From contig JANEZZ010002239.1 in NCBI GenBank assembly GCA_026122225.1, positions 868,001 to 932,000 of the forward strand: DNA of 64,000 nucleotides. The letters run 5' to 3'. The notes under the pieces are model-generated. The model was not told the origin of the DNA and did no database searches. It saw only the letters and a program-made list of their open reading frames with translations. A program made the position numbers and the translations under genes. The number at the start of each line of letters is the position of its first letter. The stretch's first letter is position 1. The DNA comes from Heloderma charlesbogerti (Eukaryota > Chordata > Lepidosauria > Squamata > Helodermatidae). This document shows positions 23,519 through 35,620 of this stretch, piece by piece.

Positions 23519-24229
23519 TAGGGATGTCAAAGAATTTCACCACGAATCTCAGGGAGGCCGAATGCCAGCGCATTCGGCCCCCCGAAATCTGTGGTGAAAT
23601 GGTCTGCTGCCCCCTTCCCCCCCTCCCGGGACAGGACTTACCTTGGGCAAATCTTCCTGGCGGTGGCGGCTCCGGCGGCGGCCAGTCTTCCGACCGGCTG
23701 TCACCGCCGCCATTTCCAGTAAAAACAAACAAACAAACAAACAAAAAGTGATAGGCTATGTAAAGATTTACGTAGCCTATCACGGCTAGATTTTTAAAAA
23801 ATACCGTGATAGGCTACATAAATATTTATGTAGCCTATCATGGCTGAATAAAAAAAGACAAAAAACGCTATTTGCGTTCCCCTTATTTTCGCAGTAGTCT
23901 ACAGAAATGTTTACGTAGACTAGACATGCCAAAATAAGGAACACAAATGGCGGTGCCCATGGGCGCCGCCATTTGCGTACGCATGTTTTGTTTTTTACTC
24001 AGCCGTGATCGGCTACGTAAACATTTACGTAGCCTATCACGGCTGACTGCAGGGACGCAAACGGCAGCGGCTACGTCTGCTGCCGTTTGCGGACCCGGCT
24101 GGCCAGGTTTCGGGGGGGGAGGGACGGAGTGCCTCCCCCCCGGCCAGTATTTCGCGGGGAGGGACGGAGCGCCTCCCCCCCACCTCGAATCACATTTCGT
24201 TAAAAGGTAAGTGACATTCGTACATCCCT
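23519..24229 (+). mobile_element. Foldback hAT-like element, copy H (4 palindromes), inside BovB
   Basis: Starts TAGGGATGTCAAAGAATTTC and ends ATTCGTACATCCCT(A). The duplication aatagcaa (23511-23518 and 24230-24237) shares the element's last A, and removing it restores the BovB frame aatagcaagtaggg. It has an intact left-arm hairpin (ccgaatgccagcgcattcgg), palindromes at about 23748, 23804 and 24002, and the second module type at about 23890. Outward donor matches: ACTTAC at 23636-23641 and GTAAGT at 24207-24212. No reading frame of its own. Confidence 0.92.
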
Positions 24230-24514
24230 AATAGCAAGTAGGGACAAGAAGGCCTTCTTAAATGAACAATGCAAAGAAATCGAGGAAAACAGAATGGGAA
24301 AGACTAGAGATGTTTTCAAGAAAATCTGAGATATCAAGGGAACGTTTTGTGCAAAGACGGGCATGATAAAGGACAAAGAAGGCAGGGACCTAACAGAAGC
24401 AGATGAGATTAAGAAGAGGTGGAAAGAATACACAGAGGAACTGTACAGGAAAGATCTGAATGTCCCTGATAGCCAGGAATAGTGCGGTCACTGAACTTGA
24501 GCCGGACATCCTAG

Positions 24515-24957
24515 TAGGGGTGCACGAAAGTCACTTACCTGATCTCGCAGCTTTTCGCGGTGGGGGGGAGGCGCTTCGCTGCTCCCCCCGCGAAGTTCAG
24601 GCCGGGGGGGAGGCTTCCCGCCTCGCCCGGCCGAAATTCAGGCCGGGGAGGAGGCGCCTCGCCCGGCCGCGAAATTAAAAGTAAAAAAAAAACAACAAAA
24701 AACGCCCCCGTGATAGGCTATTGGAATGGCGGCGGCGGCAGCCGGTCGAAAGACCGGCTGCCGCTCCCGCCCCGGACGAAGACCGGACGAACCGCCGGCC
24801 GGACCCACCGCCGGGAGGGACATTCGCCAAAGGTAAGTCCCGTCCCAGGGGGGGTGCGGGGGGTGCAGAGAATTTCTCCCCGAAACTTGTTCGGGGGGCC
24901 GAACACATTGGCGCTTGGCCCCCCGAAGTTTCGGGGAGAAATTCTCCGCCAACCCTA
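24515..24957 (-). mobile_element. Foldback hAT-like element, copy I (palindromes deleted), inside BovB
   Basis: Reversed orientation: starts TAGGGGTGCACGAAAGTCAC and ends ATTCTCCGCCAACCCTA. It has a perfect 8-bp duplication catcctag at 24507-24514 and 24958-24965. The only palindrome remnant is a half copy, cgtgataggcta at 24708-24720, joined directly to ttggaatggcggcggc. This is the shortest copy (443 bases). Outward donor matches: ACTTAC at 24533-24538 and GTAAGT at 24833-24838. Confidence 0.92.
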
Positions 24958-24965
24958 CATCCTAG

Positions 24966-26460
24966 AGAATGAAGTCAAGTGGGCCTTAGGAAGCATTACT
25001 AACAACAAAGCTAGCAGAGATGGCAGTATTCCAGCTGAGCTATTTAAAATCCTAAAAGATGATGCTGTTAAAGTGCTGCACTCAATATGCCAACACATTT
25101 GGAACACTCAACAGTGGCCACAAGACTGGAAAAGGTCAGTTTACATTCCAATTCCAAAGAAGGGCAATGCCAAAGAGTGTTCAAACTACCGCACAATTGC
25201 GCTCATTTCACATGCCAGCAAGGTTATGCTCAAAATCCTACAAGCTAGGCTTCAGCAGCATGTGAACCGAGAACTACCGGAAGTACAAGCTGGGTTTCGA
25301 AGAGGCAGAGGAACTAGAGATCAAATCGCCAACATTCGCTGGATCATGGAGAAAGCAAGAGAATTCCAGAAAAACGTCTATTTCTGCTTCATTGACTATG
25401 CTAAAGCCTTTGATTGTGTGAATCACAACAAACTGTGGCAAATTCTTAAAGAGATGGGAGTACCAGACCACCTTACCTGTCTCCTGAGAAACCTGTACGA
25501 GGGTCAAGAAGCAACAGTAAGAACCAGACATGGAACAACCGATTGGTTCAAAATTGGGAAAGGAGTATGACAAGGCTGTATATTGTCGCCCTGCTTATTT
25601 AATTTATATGCAGAGTACATAGTGAGAAATGCCGGGTTGGATGAATCAGAGGTCGGAATTAAGATTGCCGGGAGAATGATCAACAACCTCAGATACACAG
25701 ACGATACCACCCTAATGGCAGAAAGCGAAGAGGATCTAAAGAGCCTCTTGTTGAGGGTGAAAGTGGAGAGTGCAAAAGCTGGTTTGAAAGTCAACATTAA
25801 AAAAACTAAGATCATGGCATTTGGCCCTATCACTTCCTGGCATACAGAAGGGGAAGAAATGGAAGCAGTGACAGATTTTATTTTCTTGGGCTCCAAGATC
25901 ACCGCAGACGGTGACTGTAGCCATTAAATTAAAAGACGCTTGCTCCTTGGGAGGAAAGCTATGGCATACCTAGACAGCGTAGTAAGAAGCAGAGACATCA
26001 CCTTGCCGACAAAGGTCCGTCTAATCAAAGCTATGGTTTTCCCAGTAGTAATGTATGGCTGTGAGAGCTGGACTATAAGGAAGGCTGAGTGCCGAAGAAT
26101 TGATGCTTTCAAACTGTGGTGCTGGAGAAGACTCTTATGAGTCCCCTGGACTGCAAGGAGGTCAAATCAGTCCATCCTAAAGGAAATCAACCCTGAGTGC
26201 TCATTGGAAGGACAGATACTGAAGCTGAAGCACAAATATTTTGGCCACCTAATGCAACGAGAAAACTATCTGGAAAAGACCCTGATGCTGGGAAAGACTG
26301 AAGGCAAAAGGAGAAGGGGATGGCAGAGGATGAGATGGCTAGATAGCATCACCGATGCAATGAATATGAACTTCAGCACACTCCAGAAGAGGACAGGGGA
26401 CAAGAACGCCTGGCATGCTATAGTCCATTGGGTCACAAAGAGTCGGACACGACTTAACGA
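24966..26460 (+). pseudogene. BovB reverse transcriptase region, broken
   Basis: After copy I the frame resumes with EVKWALGSIT, then ELFKILKDDAVKVLHSICQ, IPIPKKGNAKECSNYRTIAL, VQAGFRRGRGTRDQIANIRW and CFIDYAKAFDCVNHNKLW. These are the RT motifs of RTE-clade LINEs. The active site reads YTDD (25691-25702), with Thr where Ala is usual. Frame-breaking stops include tga at 25567 (after KIGKGV), taa at 25925 (after GDCSH) and tga at about 26138 (after RRLL). A further frame at 26204-26464 encodes the conserved C-terminal MRWLDSITDAM and SRTRLND. All the pieces are in the right order, so only point changes inactivate it. Confidence 0.92.
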
Positions 26461-26473
26461 CTGAAGAACAACA

Positions 26474-26485
26474 AGAGGAGTTTGC
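26474..26485. repeat. BovB target-site duplication, right copy
   Basis: agaggagtttgc, identical to 22077-22088. Confidence 0.9.
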
Positions 26486-27299
26486 AAATTGTATAACGCT
26501 GTTTTCTGTTACACAGCTCTGGTTGTTGTTTTTTCAAGGTGGATAGGGAGCCTATTAGATTTGCTAGGGAACTGTTTTGGCTTCTGTAATGTTTTCCCTC
26601 CTTACCTAGCTCATTTTCAGTTGACACTTCTAACCTGGCTTTCTGGTTCCTGGCAGGGTTAATTGGCAGGCCCAGCAGGGGAAAAGGAATGTCTCCACTC
26701 CCTGACCGTTTTCCTTTCATTCTTGCTTGCTGTCCAGTTTGCAATGAGCTTTGGCTCCTCATGGGGTTATATTACCAGCTCAACATGCATGTGATTCATT
26801 ATAATATACAATGAGGCCTAGTTTAGGCTCTCATTGTGGCCTTGAGAGTTACAACTCAGTCACAAAGGTGTAAGCTGCAGCTGAAGAAGCGTTCTTGCCC
26901 TAAGAGAGCATGGGCAGCTCAATGAAGCAGCACTATTTAGGATCCCACAGAGCAGAGCACGGTTGCTCTAAATCTCAGAAAAGTGGAAATTCTTGATCTA
27001 GTCATCCTGGTTTAAGCAGCTATAACTGAAAAAAGACCTTGGGAACTGCTTTCAGGGCCTAAATGTACGTTATGTTATTTATTAGCATGGCTTACAGCCA
27101 TGCTAACCCCATGCCCCACGCTCCCCATTTAAGCCTGGGAACAAAGGGTAACCACTAACACATCACCAAAAAAGAGGACACTGATATATAGATGCAAATT
27201 TAGAAATCATGATGATAATTTAAATAGAAATACATCACTTCTCACCATAGTGGGGATGACTGTGACCTGGTGGTCTTTGTGTGCCCGATGGTTGTTCAC
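26486..27299. other. Non-coding stretch, no gene recognised
   Basis: Contains a small perfect hairpin, ttagcatggc with gccatgctaa, at about 27082-27107. Nothing else was identified. Confidence 0.35.
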
Positions 27300-28555
27300 A
27301 GGCACATCCCAGGGAGGCTGTGGAACTCTCAAACCAGTGTGTGGAGGCTGTTTTGCGATGGATGACAGTGAATAAGCTGAAACTTAATCCAGACAAGACG
27401 GAGGTACTGTGGGTTGGGAAACCAACTACTTCGGATGGAGGTTTACAGCTGGTCTTAGATGGGGTTGCACTCCCCCTGAAAGACCAAGTGTGCAGTCTGG
27501 GAGTCCTCCTGGACCCTGAGCTAACTGGGGAAGCCCAGGTGGCTGCAGTGTCCAGGAGTGCTTTTTACCAGCTTAGGCTGGTACGCCAACTGCGGCCCTA
27601 TCTGGAGAGGACGGACCTTGCCTCAGGTATCTACGCACTAGTAGGGATGTCAGAGAATTTCGCCACGAATCTTGGGGAGGCCGAATGCCAGCACATTCGG
27701 CCCCCCGAAATCGGTGGCGGAATGGTCTGCCACCCCCCCCCCGCCACCCCCCTGGGACGGGACTTACCTTGGGCGGATCTTCCTGGCGGTCGCAGCTCCG
27801 GCGGCGGTTCGGCAGCGGCGGCCGGTCTTCCGACCAGCTGCCGCTGCCGCCATTTCCAGTTAAAACAAACAAACAAAAAAACGTGATAGGCTACGTAAAG
27901 ATTTACATAGCCTATCACGGCTAGATTTTTAAAAAACACCGTGATAGGCTACGTAAATGTTTACCTAGCCTATCACGGCTGATTTAAAAGAAAAAAAACA
28001 CACGCGTGTACGCAAATGGTGGTGCCCATTGGCGCCGCCATTTGTGTTTCTTATTTTGGCACGTCGTAGTCTACGTAAACATTTACGTAGACTAAGATGG
28101 CGAAAATAAGGGGAACGCAAATAGCGTAGACGTGCTATTTGTGTACGTGCGTTTTTTTTTCTTTTAAATCAGCCATGATAGGCTACGTAAATATTTACGT
28201 AGCCTATCATGGCTGAGTGCAGGGACACAAACGGCGGCGGCTACAGCCGCCACCATTTGCGTCCCTGCTAGCCAGCGGCCGGATGTCCGGCCACTGGCGG
28301 AGCCGGCCGGCGGCTCCGCAGAATCCCTGTGGAGTGGAGCTGGCCGGCCAGAATTTTGGGGGGGAGGGACGGAGCTCCTCCCCCCCGCCAGAATTTCGGG
28401 GGGAGAGATGGAGCGCCTCCCCCCCACCACGAATGTCACCCTTCGAAGAGGTAAGTGACTTTCGTACATCCCTATGCACTAGTCACATCCAGGATGGACT
28501 ACTGTAATGCTCTACATGTGGGGCTGCCTTTGAAGATGGTTCAGAAACTCCACCT
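27300..28555 (+). pseudogene. L2-type LINE reverse-transcriptase fragment, split by foldback copy J
   Basis: 27344-27641 encodes WMTVNKLKLNPDKTEVLWVG, then SLGVLLDPELTGEAQVAAV, SRSAFYQLRLVRQLRPYLER and TDLAS. This is the thumb-side part of the L2/CR1-group reverse transcriptase. After the insertion at 27642-28474 the same frame continues with LVTSRMDYCNAL and GLPLKMVQKL until about 28555, where a (CA)n tract starts. The fragment has neither 5' nor 3' end of the LINE and cannot be functional. Confidence 0.82.
27642..28474 (+). mobile_element. Foldback hAT-like element, copy J (4 palindromes), inside L2
   Basis: Starts TAGGGATGTCAGAGAATTTC and ends ACTTTCGTACATCCCTA, with duplication cgcactag / tgcactag (7 of 8) at 27634-27641 and 28475-28482. 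It has the left-arm hairpin ccgaatgccagcacattcgg, palindromes at about 27882, 27938 and 28170, and a second-type module at about 28062. Outward donor matches: ACTTAC at 27762-27767 and GTAAGT at 28451-28456. Module order is the same as copies H, C and K. Confidence 0.92.
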
Positions 28556-28592
28556 TCACCCCCCCCCCACACACACACAGACACACACACAT
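28556..28592. repeat. C-run and (CA)n simple repeat
   Basis: A run of C followed by cacacacaca-type sequence at the end of the L2 fragment. Confidence 0.85.
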
Positions 28593-28789
28593 ACTGCAAT
28601 TAGCGATGAAGAAGAAAGATCCCAGTAGCACCATTGGGAGCTTTTTCCCTATCACCTAATTGTAGGGGGGAAGAGGAATTTTGTTGGGATCGTAGCTGGA
28701 AATCACATCCCCCCACATACACCCACCTAGGATTAAAGGGAGAATACTCTGGTGTGGCTGCAAGCGACGCTAGTAAAGCAATGTTTGGT

Positions 28790-28912
28790 TTTATTTGATG
28801 AGTTTTAATGTTTTAATTATAATGTAATTATTTTATCTATATTTTATTGTTAGCTACCTTGAGCACAATTTTTAGTGGAAAGGTGGATTATAAATGTAAT
28901 AAATAAATAACC
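28790..28912 (+). mobile_element. L2/CR1-type LINE 3' end
   Basis: ttttattgttagctaccttg, then agtggaaaggtggattataa and a (taaataaa) tail follow the usual order at such LINE 3' ends (compare 62430-62490, where gccactttggg and gaaaggtggctaagaaatg occur). Confidence 0.6.
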
Positions 28913-30264
28913 CAAACATTTAGTTGGAGCCCCCTTTTCCTTATTAGGGACCACTTTGTTTCCTACCAGGGGGTCTGTTTTGTATTTATCACACTAGATA
29001 ACTAGATAATTTCAAGAAACACAACTGGCTATTAACTAAGATGGTCAGAGCAAAAATCAGCCTGTTGTAGATATCCATAAAGTTGAAAGTGAATCATAAT
29101 GTAATGAGACATAACAAAAGCGATTGCATAAAACAGAAGCTGTAAATTGCAGGAAACAGTTTAAGATGCACAGAGCACTGTGCAGCTTAAGACTGATATC
29201 CGCTAACTTTGTTCTTCAGCCTGTCCCCCACTTTTTTCTTTTTTTTTAGTTGATATGATTGCATTTGGCATACTGGAGCACAAAACCATTTAGCACTTAA
29301 ACCATTTTAAGAGGGTGACAGAAAGATGTTTTCCCAATTTGGAAAAGCTGAAGCTATTATATGCCCCTCTGGGCATGCTAGGTTTAGATTAGTCCTGCTG
29401 ACCTCCAAACCCATGTGAGCATTATGCATCCACACAATGTGATGCCACAATTGGGGAAGACCCCATTAATTCTCGAGTCATTGCATGCATATGTATACAT
29501 TTAGGCACAATTTGGGAAAGGCAGCTGTACCAGTATTGACAAAGTTCTATCCGCAAGAGGAACAAATGTATTCTACATGAATGTAAATATTAACCCCCTT
29601 CCCTCAATGTAGTTTTTAAGTTTTCATACTGTAAGCTGGGTCAGGGACTGGTGATTGGCTTTAAGAGGCTCAGAGAATAGGACATTAGAAAAGCAGAGTA
29701 CTCAGATTCCCCAGTTACCTTCCTTGGCTGGGGCTTGCTTTGTACTGCCTTAGATCAGTAGTTGCTTGGCCCTTTTTATGGGACACATACTGTTTTAGAT
29801 AGAAGTGGTGCTATTATAGCCTCACAAAAACAACATGCTCTCAGCACTCTTAAAATGTTGGTCTGAGTTCTGCCTTTTTTTATTACTACATTTCTACAGT
29901 ATTCTCTGGCTTTCTCTTTTGGGAAACACCAAATCTATACTGTCTTGTTGTTTTCCTGATATTGGATAGCAGCATTTTGTTTGTATTTATTTTTAATTTA
30001 CAAGCAGGTGTTTGAGGAGAGCCATCCCAGTAAGCGACACATTGATTTATGTTCTATTTCAGCAAGTTTCCTTTATTAAAAATCACATCAGCTGGAGCAG
30101 CTTATAAAAAAAGGACTCCTATTGCTTTGAAAATATGCTTGTATAGTTCACCTGGTCTCATCTCACACAGCTTATTTTGTATACATGCCCAAAATAGCCA
30201 CTGCTAGAATAGATGGCACGCAAGACATTCAACTCTAGTTCATACATTTGCATGTGGACAGTAT
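28913..30264. other. Non-coding stretch, no gene recognised
   Basis: AT-rich sequence. The part at about 29630-29770 has a different, GC-richer texture and may be an old repeat. No coding frame was recognised. Confidence 0.35.
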
Positions 30265-30900
30265 GAAATGGCATTGAATTTGCTACCTCAGGATATAGTG
30301 ATATGGCCACCAATTTGGATGGCTTTAAAAGAAGATTAGACAAATTCATTGACAATAAGGCTATGAATGGCTACTAGTCCTGATGGCTATATGCTACCTG
30401 CAGTAACACAGGCAATATGCCTCTATATAGCAGTTGCTGCATACCAGTGAGATGTGTTATTGCACTCATGGCCTACTTGTGGGTTCCCTACAAGCAGCTG
30501 CTTGGTGCTGTGTGAACAGAATGCTGAAATCAATCAGGTAGACAACATGGTACCCATGGGCACCACTGTGGCCCAAGACACTTTCCTGAGTGCCCACCTG
30601 GACACCCTGCTCCTACCAATTTTTATTTTTAAAATACTTTTATATTTTCTTACTGACAGTGGGGATGGCTTCAAAGTGAAGTGGGAGCTCTAGCTGTTGT
30701 CATCTTAATTTCCCATCAAGGCCTCTGGGCAGGTTACTTGTGCTTTGTGACTAGCCACGCCCACCCATGACAGCCATTGTATGGTTGTGCCCAGGACAGT
30801 TTCTCCAATTTCTACATGTACCCTGTCCCACAGGCCCCTACTCCCTGACTAGATAGACCCTTGATCTGATCCAGCATGGCTCTTTTTATGATCTAGTATG
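30265..30900 (+). mobile_element. CR1 LINE 3' end, split by an hAT-type insertion
   Basis: The left part has tatggccaccaatttggatg, gctttaaaagaagattagac, aaattcattgacaataaggc and ttgtgggttccctacaagca. The right part (30848-30900) has agatagacccttgatctgat and ccagcatggctctttttatg. This is the well-known squamate CR1 3' sequence. The two parts join logically once 30535-30847 is removed. Confidence 0.82.
30535..30847 (+). mobile_element. hAT-type non-autonomous element inside CR1
   Basis: Starts CAGGTAGACAACATGG and ends CTACTCCCTG. It interrupts the CR1 3' end and shares ordered motifs with 42146-42502: tggtacccatgggcaccact versus tggtgcccataggcaccagt, gggcaggttacttgtgcttt versus gggcagtttacttgtccttt, and catgtaccctgtccc versus catgtcccc. 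The target duplication is too diverged to state exactly. hAT class is inferred. Confidence 0.65.
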
Positions 30901-33900
30901 GTGTAGGGCAGGGGTGAGGGGAAGGTAGATCTCCTGGTGTAGCAGGTGCCATGGACTCCTTCCTCTGTCATGCTAATAACCTGTCAGAGTTAGGCCCTCT
31001 GTGTGAATACCTGATAGTGCAAAGGCCTGATTCTCAGGGGGAAGATCTTTGAATTGGGCCCCATGATGGTTTGGCTCACTCAAGATGTCCTCTGTGTGGT
31101 GGAGAGGAGAGGTCCATGCTGCTCTCCCAACATGCTCTTTCATCAATCCTGAAGGGAATATACTGTATGTACTGGAGCTCACTGTTGGAGACATGGCAAA
31201 CATGCTTTCAGCATGTCTATCACAGTGAACACATTAACGTTTAAAGGGGAGATGCATATCTGTGAACTCATTGAATGCACATTTGATGTGCAACAGGTGA
31301 AGTGGTCCTAAACGGAAAAGACAAACAAGAGGTAAGAAAAGGTGAAATCAATTGCCTATCAACATAAAGCAGGACAGTAGCAGAAAATGCCTTTGCCATT
31401 GAAATGAGTGCAGCTATGTAGCAATGAAAATAAAGTATTTTAATTATGCTGATCCTGGCTTGCACTTTGGCTAATTAACATTGTCCCACTGGCATAAAAG
31501 CAACCACAAAGGGCAGCAGAACCAGTCTCAGGTGAATTAATCTGTTTAATTGTAGTAGAACTCATTGCTGCAAATTAGTTGCAAATTAGTGATTGTAAAT
31601 AATATTGGGTCATCTTTCACTCTACTTTCAGTTTAAAGACTGTAAAGGTGTGTTTGTGTGTGGGGTGGGGATCAGCATTCTCTCAATGCCATCCTTCATT
31701 CATTTAGGTTTCTTTTACACCCTATTTTCAAGCATGACGGCAGGTTGCAATAAATCCTTATTAGTTTCATCTCTCAACCTAGTAACAACAGATTTGGAAG
31801 TACTGGAATTTGAGTATCCCATGTCCAAATTCAACAGTGGTGAATTGAGGGCAGGACTTTGGGGCAGACTTCCAGAGGCCTACTCAGTGGCATGAACAGG
31901 AGGACTCCCAAACACAGCAGGCCTGGCTCGCCATATTTTAAAGTAAGTGAAGTAATACATATTACCATCTAAAGAGCCTCTCCCCTCCATAAGATCAGAA
32001 GTCCAGAGTCTGAAATGACCTAATGGCACCACTGCTTACAACATTGCTGCAGTGTTTCAGATGCACCACTGCAACACAATGACTTGTCAGCACAGCTCCC
32101 ATCACTTAATGATCGTGGGTACCAAATCCACATTTAATATTCACAATTTTACATGATAGTGGCTACTTCATGGCCTGCATATAAATATAGCTGTCTGAGG
32201 TCTGTCTGGGAACTAAGAGTGTCCAATAATTGATAGCTATAATTTCACACAATAAAGCTGGCTATATGTTTACAGATTTTTTTTTTTACCTTGCTTCCTC
32301 CTACTGCATGGCAATGCCCATTGGCATCCATGTGTTTGCTCCTGGTGGGGAGGACTCAGTCACACTTCCAGTTTCTGGACCCATAGACAAAATTCTCAAC
32401 AACTCTCACAATATTAGAAGGAGGAGTCCTGAACAACAGCTGTGGATTAATAGGTGACATCAGTGAACACCATGGGGTGATTTACAACAGCTTTGGTATC
32501 AAACAAATGTGGTGCCTGGAAACTATCCTAAAGGGGATGCCAAGAGAGTTTTTGAGTCTGTTTAAAAACTCTGTGTTGATTGCTGTTTTGACAATAAATA
32601 ATCCCAGAAGGGAGTTACTGAACAGATTGCAGCACGGGAGGATTTTAAAAATGAGAAAACAAAAGGGTGGAGCATTCCCACAAGGGAGTAACAGACAGTA
32701 TGTCCATTACATGTATGCTGCAGTGAGTGACAAAGTATATATATGCCATTCTGGCTAAAGGGCAACAAATATCCATGCTACATAAAGGCTCAGCATTTCT
32801 TTAAAGAATTAAGATTCAGAGGTTGTCATCTCAGAGTGGTTATCCTTTAATGAAGGTTCTTTGGTTAAAAATCCCTAGATTATTCACAGGTCACTGTATT
32901 TCTCTATAGAACTGTTGGGCAGTGTGACTAGTCAGCAGACCCACATGTGCACAGTGTTGATCCAGTGTTGATCCTCTGCCTTCACTGCCATTTTGCAATG
33001 CCTGTCAAGAAGCGTGCAGAGCTCCCTCCTCCTACATGTACTGTACAGGGAACTTTGGTTATTGGGCACTTTAAAAGTACAGCAAATAAAATAAATAGAT
33101 CACTGCGGAGAGATGAAAACTAATATCTACATGCTACATCTGCTAACAAGTCGCCATTAGATGAAATGTCAAGGTCAAGACACCCTGCTCATGTCATGAG
33201 TTGCTGACCATACACCTCTGATTCACATCTAGACAACTTGTAAACTAGTCTGAATTGTATTCAAGGGTAGTTGCAGGACAGCTGTAAGGTGGAATCTATT
33301 TAGATTGACCAAATAGTATCTCTGGGAATACAAACTAATGCAGCTGACATTCAATGTGAGATTTTTAACATTTGTCAGGAGTTATACTGTCTAGTTATAC
33401 TGTCCAATTATACAAAGAAGAGAGATGTTCCTCTCTTTAGACATTGGTATGATGCCTGTTCTCCAAGGAGGAAAATTAATAGGAACTTGACTGCACTAAG
33501 AAATCCTTTGCTTAAATTGTTTTATGTATCTGGAATGAAGCTGAGACCATACCCACCTCCCAGAGTAGGGACTGGATCCAGTTTTACCTCAACATGCTGA
33601 CTTGAAAGAAGCAGTCGTTTTTGAGATTCTGATGTGCCAAGAGCTGGTTTGGATTTGGGGCTGATTAACAAATTAATATTTTGCTGCCTATGTGCTTGCT
33701 TCTCCACACTCACATGTACAGCTGGTTGGCCATCATGGACATTTATAAACAAACAGTTTATATTGAAGATGGGATGTGGCCCCAGTATGTCCTACAAAGG
33801 AAACCTGCCCTGTAAAGTTGTCCTTGAACTTTACACTGTAATGGGAAGGGGAAGCTGAAAGCAATATTGCACAAGATAGGCAGAGAAAGTATTTATTGCA

Positions 33901-35507
33901 AAGCTATCTTTTGAACATGCCCTCTTGCAATATAAAAAAATCCAAATGGAAACCAAACTTGCCCTCCTACAACAAAATAATGTCCAGATCAACTATTTCC
34001 TGCTTTGTAACTCAACTCATAATCTCAGCTATAATCAATTACACTGTGAAATGTTCCTTAAATATTGAGAGAACGCAAAAGCACCTGCGACAGCAAGCAA
34101 TGAGATGAAGATGGTGAGAACAACTCCTTCCTTTTATTAAATGCTAATTTAAATCCCTCTGCGTACTTATGCAGTTGCTGCTAACCTTGAATTCACATTG
34201 GCAAGTGTGTCTTGCTGATCACTTTTTTGGTAATGTTTATACTGATGTCTGTTTGGTCTTCAGACTCCTCTTTCCTAGCCAATAATTGTGAGCCGTCTGA
34301 AATCATGGGTAAACTTCCCCTTGATGTTCATGGGGGATTGTTTGCCATCGCATGCTGCAGTACGGGGATGGTACTAAAACAAAGGTTTATTAATGCGGGC
34401 TGATCGTAGCATAGTCTGATAGGTTACTGATCCAGTTTATGCTTGATGATGTAGCCCAAAGAGGAGAATGGAGCAGAGACAAATGTCTTTCATCTGTTTA
34501 TAGCAATGTGTGTAATCTGAAACAAGATTATTTGTTGTCTTCAGTGCACAAGAAAAGGAAGAGCCTCAATTTATTAAAGCTATAATATGGACAGTTCCTT
34601 TTCTCTAGCTGTTGGAAAAATTCCTGGATTGTTATGATTATCACTGACCATCATCACTACCTCCCAAGTGAAAGTGAAGCTATAAAGACAGAAATCAAAG
34701 AGAGACTTGACTTGACTTCACAGCAACAAAACAAACATCCAAATATTGCTCCTATGAGTGCCTTAAGAGGACTGAAGAAAATCTCCTTCGTGCCACAAGA
34801 GGGCACTTTAACTACAGATAAATGCAATCTATGCTGTTTAGGAATGACCCTGCCTGGAGTGAAGGTGATGGAGGAAGAGGAAAACTGCTTACTTATCTCC
34901 TGGATTATGATGATGAGGATTGACTATAGGGATACAGAAAGATGCATCAAGCCAGCAGTTCACAAAAGGATTCCCTATTTGCCCATTCACTTAAAAATGT
35001 CACACAAAATTCTTATTTTTATACACGGAAAAATATGGGATGGGAGAGAAACGTGCACTTTCTGGACCAATCCATGAACCAAAACGCAGTTATTTGCCAT
35101 GCAGTTCTTTCTGCAATCAAAAAATGTGTACCAAATGTGTTTATTAGGGGAAAGTGTACACACAAAAATCTGAATATGATTGAAAATAATAAACAAAAGT
35201 GCATTATTTTAAGGAAATTGGCTTGCAAAAATCTGTATATTAGAAAAGCTTAAAACTTAAAAAAAACTTTAAAAATCACAAACTATGTGGAGAGAGACTG
35301 AGAAGGTTAGAAAAATAAGAAACTGAGAAAAACTGAAATTAGCAGATATGTCCAGCCAGTAATATACAAAAACGTTTTTAGGAAGGAGACATAAGATAAA
35401 ATGGTGCTCATACTGGCCAGATGTATCACATTGTGTTGCATTTCAAGTAAAAAGTTTGGACCATAGGGAATTCAGTGTCCTTGGGTACAAGTCTAAATCT
35501 CCTAGAT
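30901..35507. other. Non-coding stretch, no gene recognised
   Basis: Largely AT-rich, without recognisable LINE or SINE. Frames of 60-150 codons occur (for example 34634-35077) but show no conserved motif and AT-driven composition. The part 34980-35350 is A-rich and may be an old repeat. Confidence 0.4.
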
Positions 35508-35586
35508 CAGGCCTGCACAATTTACAATCCACCAACTCAAATGCAGATTGCTAGCCTTGTATGGCAAGTCACCAGGTGTTTGTTAA

Positions 35587-35620
<34 letters not shown>

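Larger units (their letters stand above)
22089..26473 (+). mobile_element. Full-length BovB (RTE) LINE, carrying two nested foldback elements
   Basis: The element begins right after its target duplication (ccccgtcatggatcactgcc) and ends cgacttaacgactgaagaac plus a short CAA tail. A 12-bp exact duplication agaggagtttgc flanks it. Removing the two nested insertions (23519-24229 and 24515-24957, each with its 8-bp duplication) leaves about 3.2 kb, the usual length of a complete BovB. In order it holds a 5' leader, an apurinic-type endonuclease region (22480-23220), a linker, a reverse transcriptase region (24966-26140) and a short C-terminal part. Several stops and frameshifts break the frame, so this copy is dead, although the sequence is little decayed. 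Confidence 0.95.

Noticed and set aside
22726..26464. BovB endonuclease and reverse transcriptase as live genes
   Set aside because: Frameshifts and stops near 22515-22725, at 25567, 25925 and about 26138, plus two insertions, make the copy non-functional.
34634..35077. 147-codon frame at 34.6 kb as a possible gene or exon
   Set aside because: Composition is ordinary for AT-rich intron, no motif is recognisable, and no convincing splice context was found.
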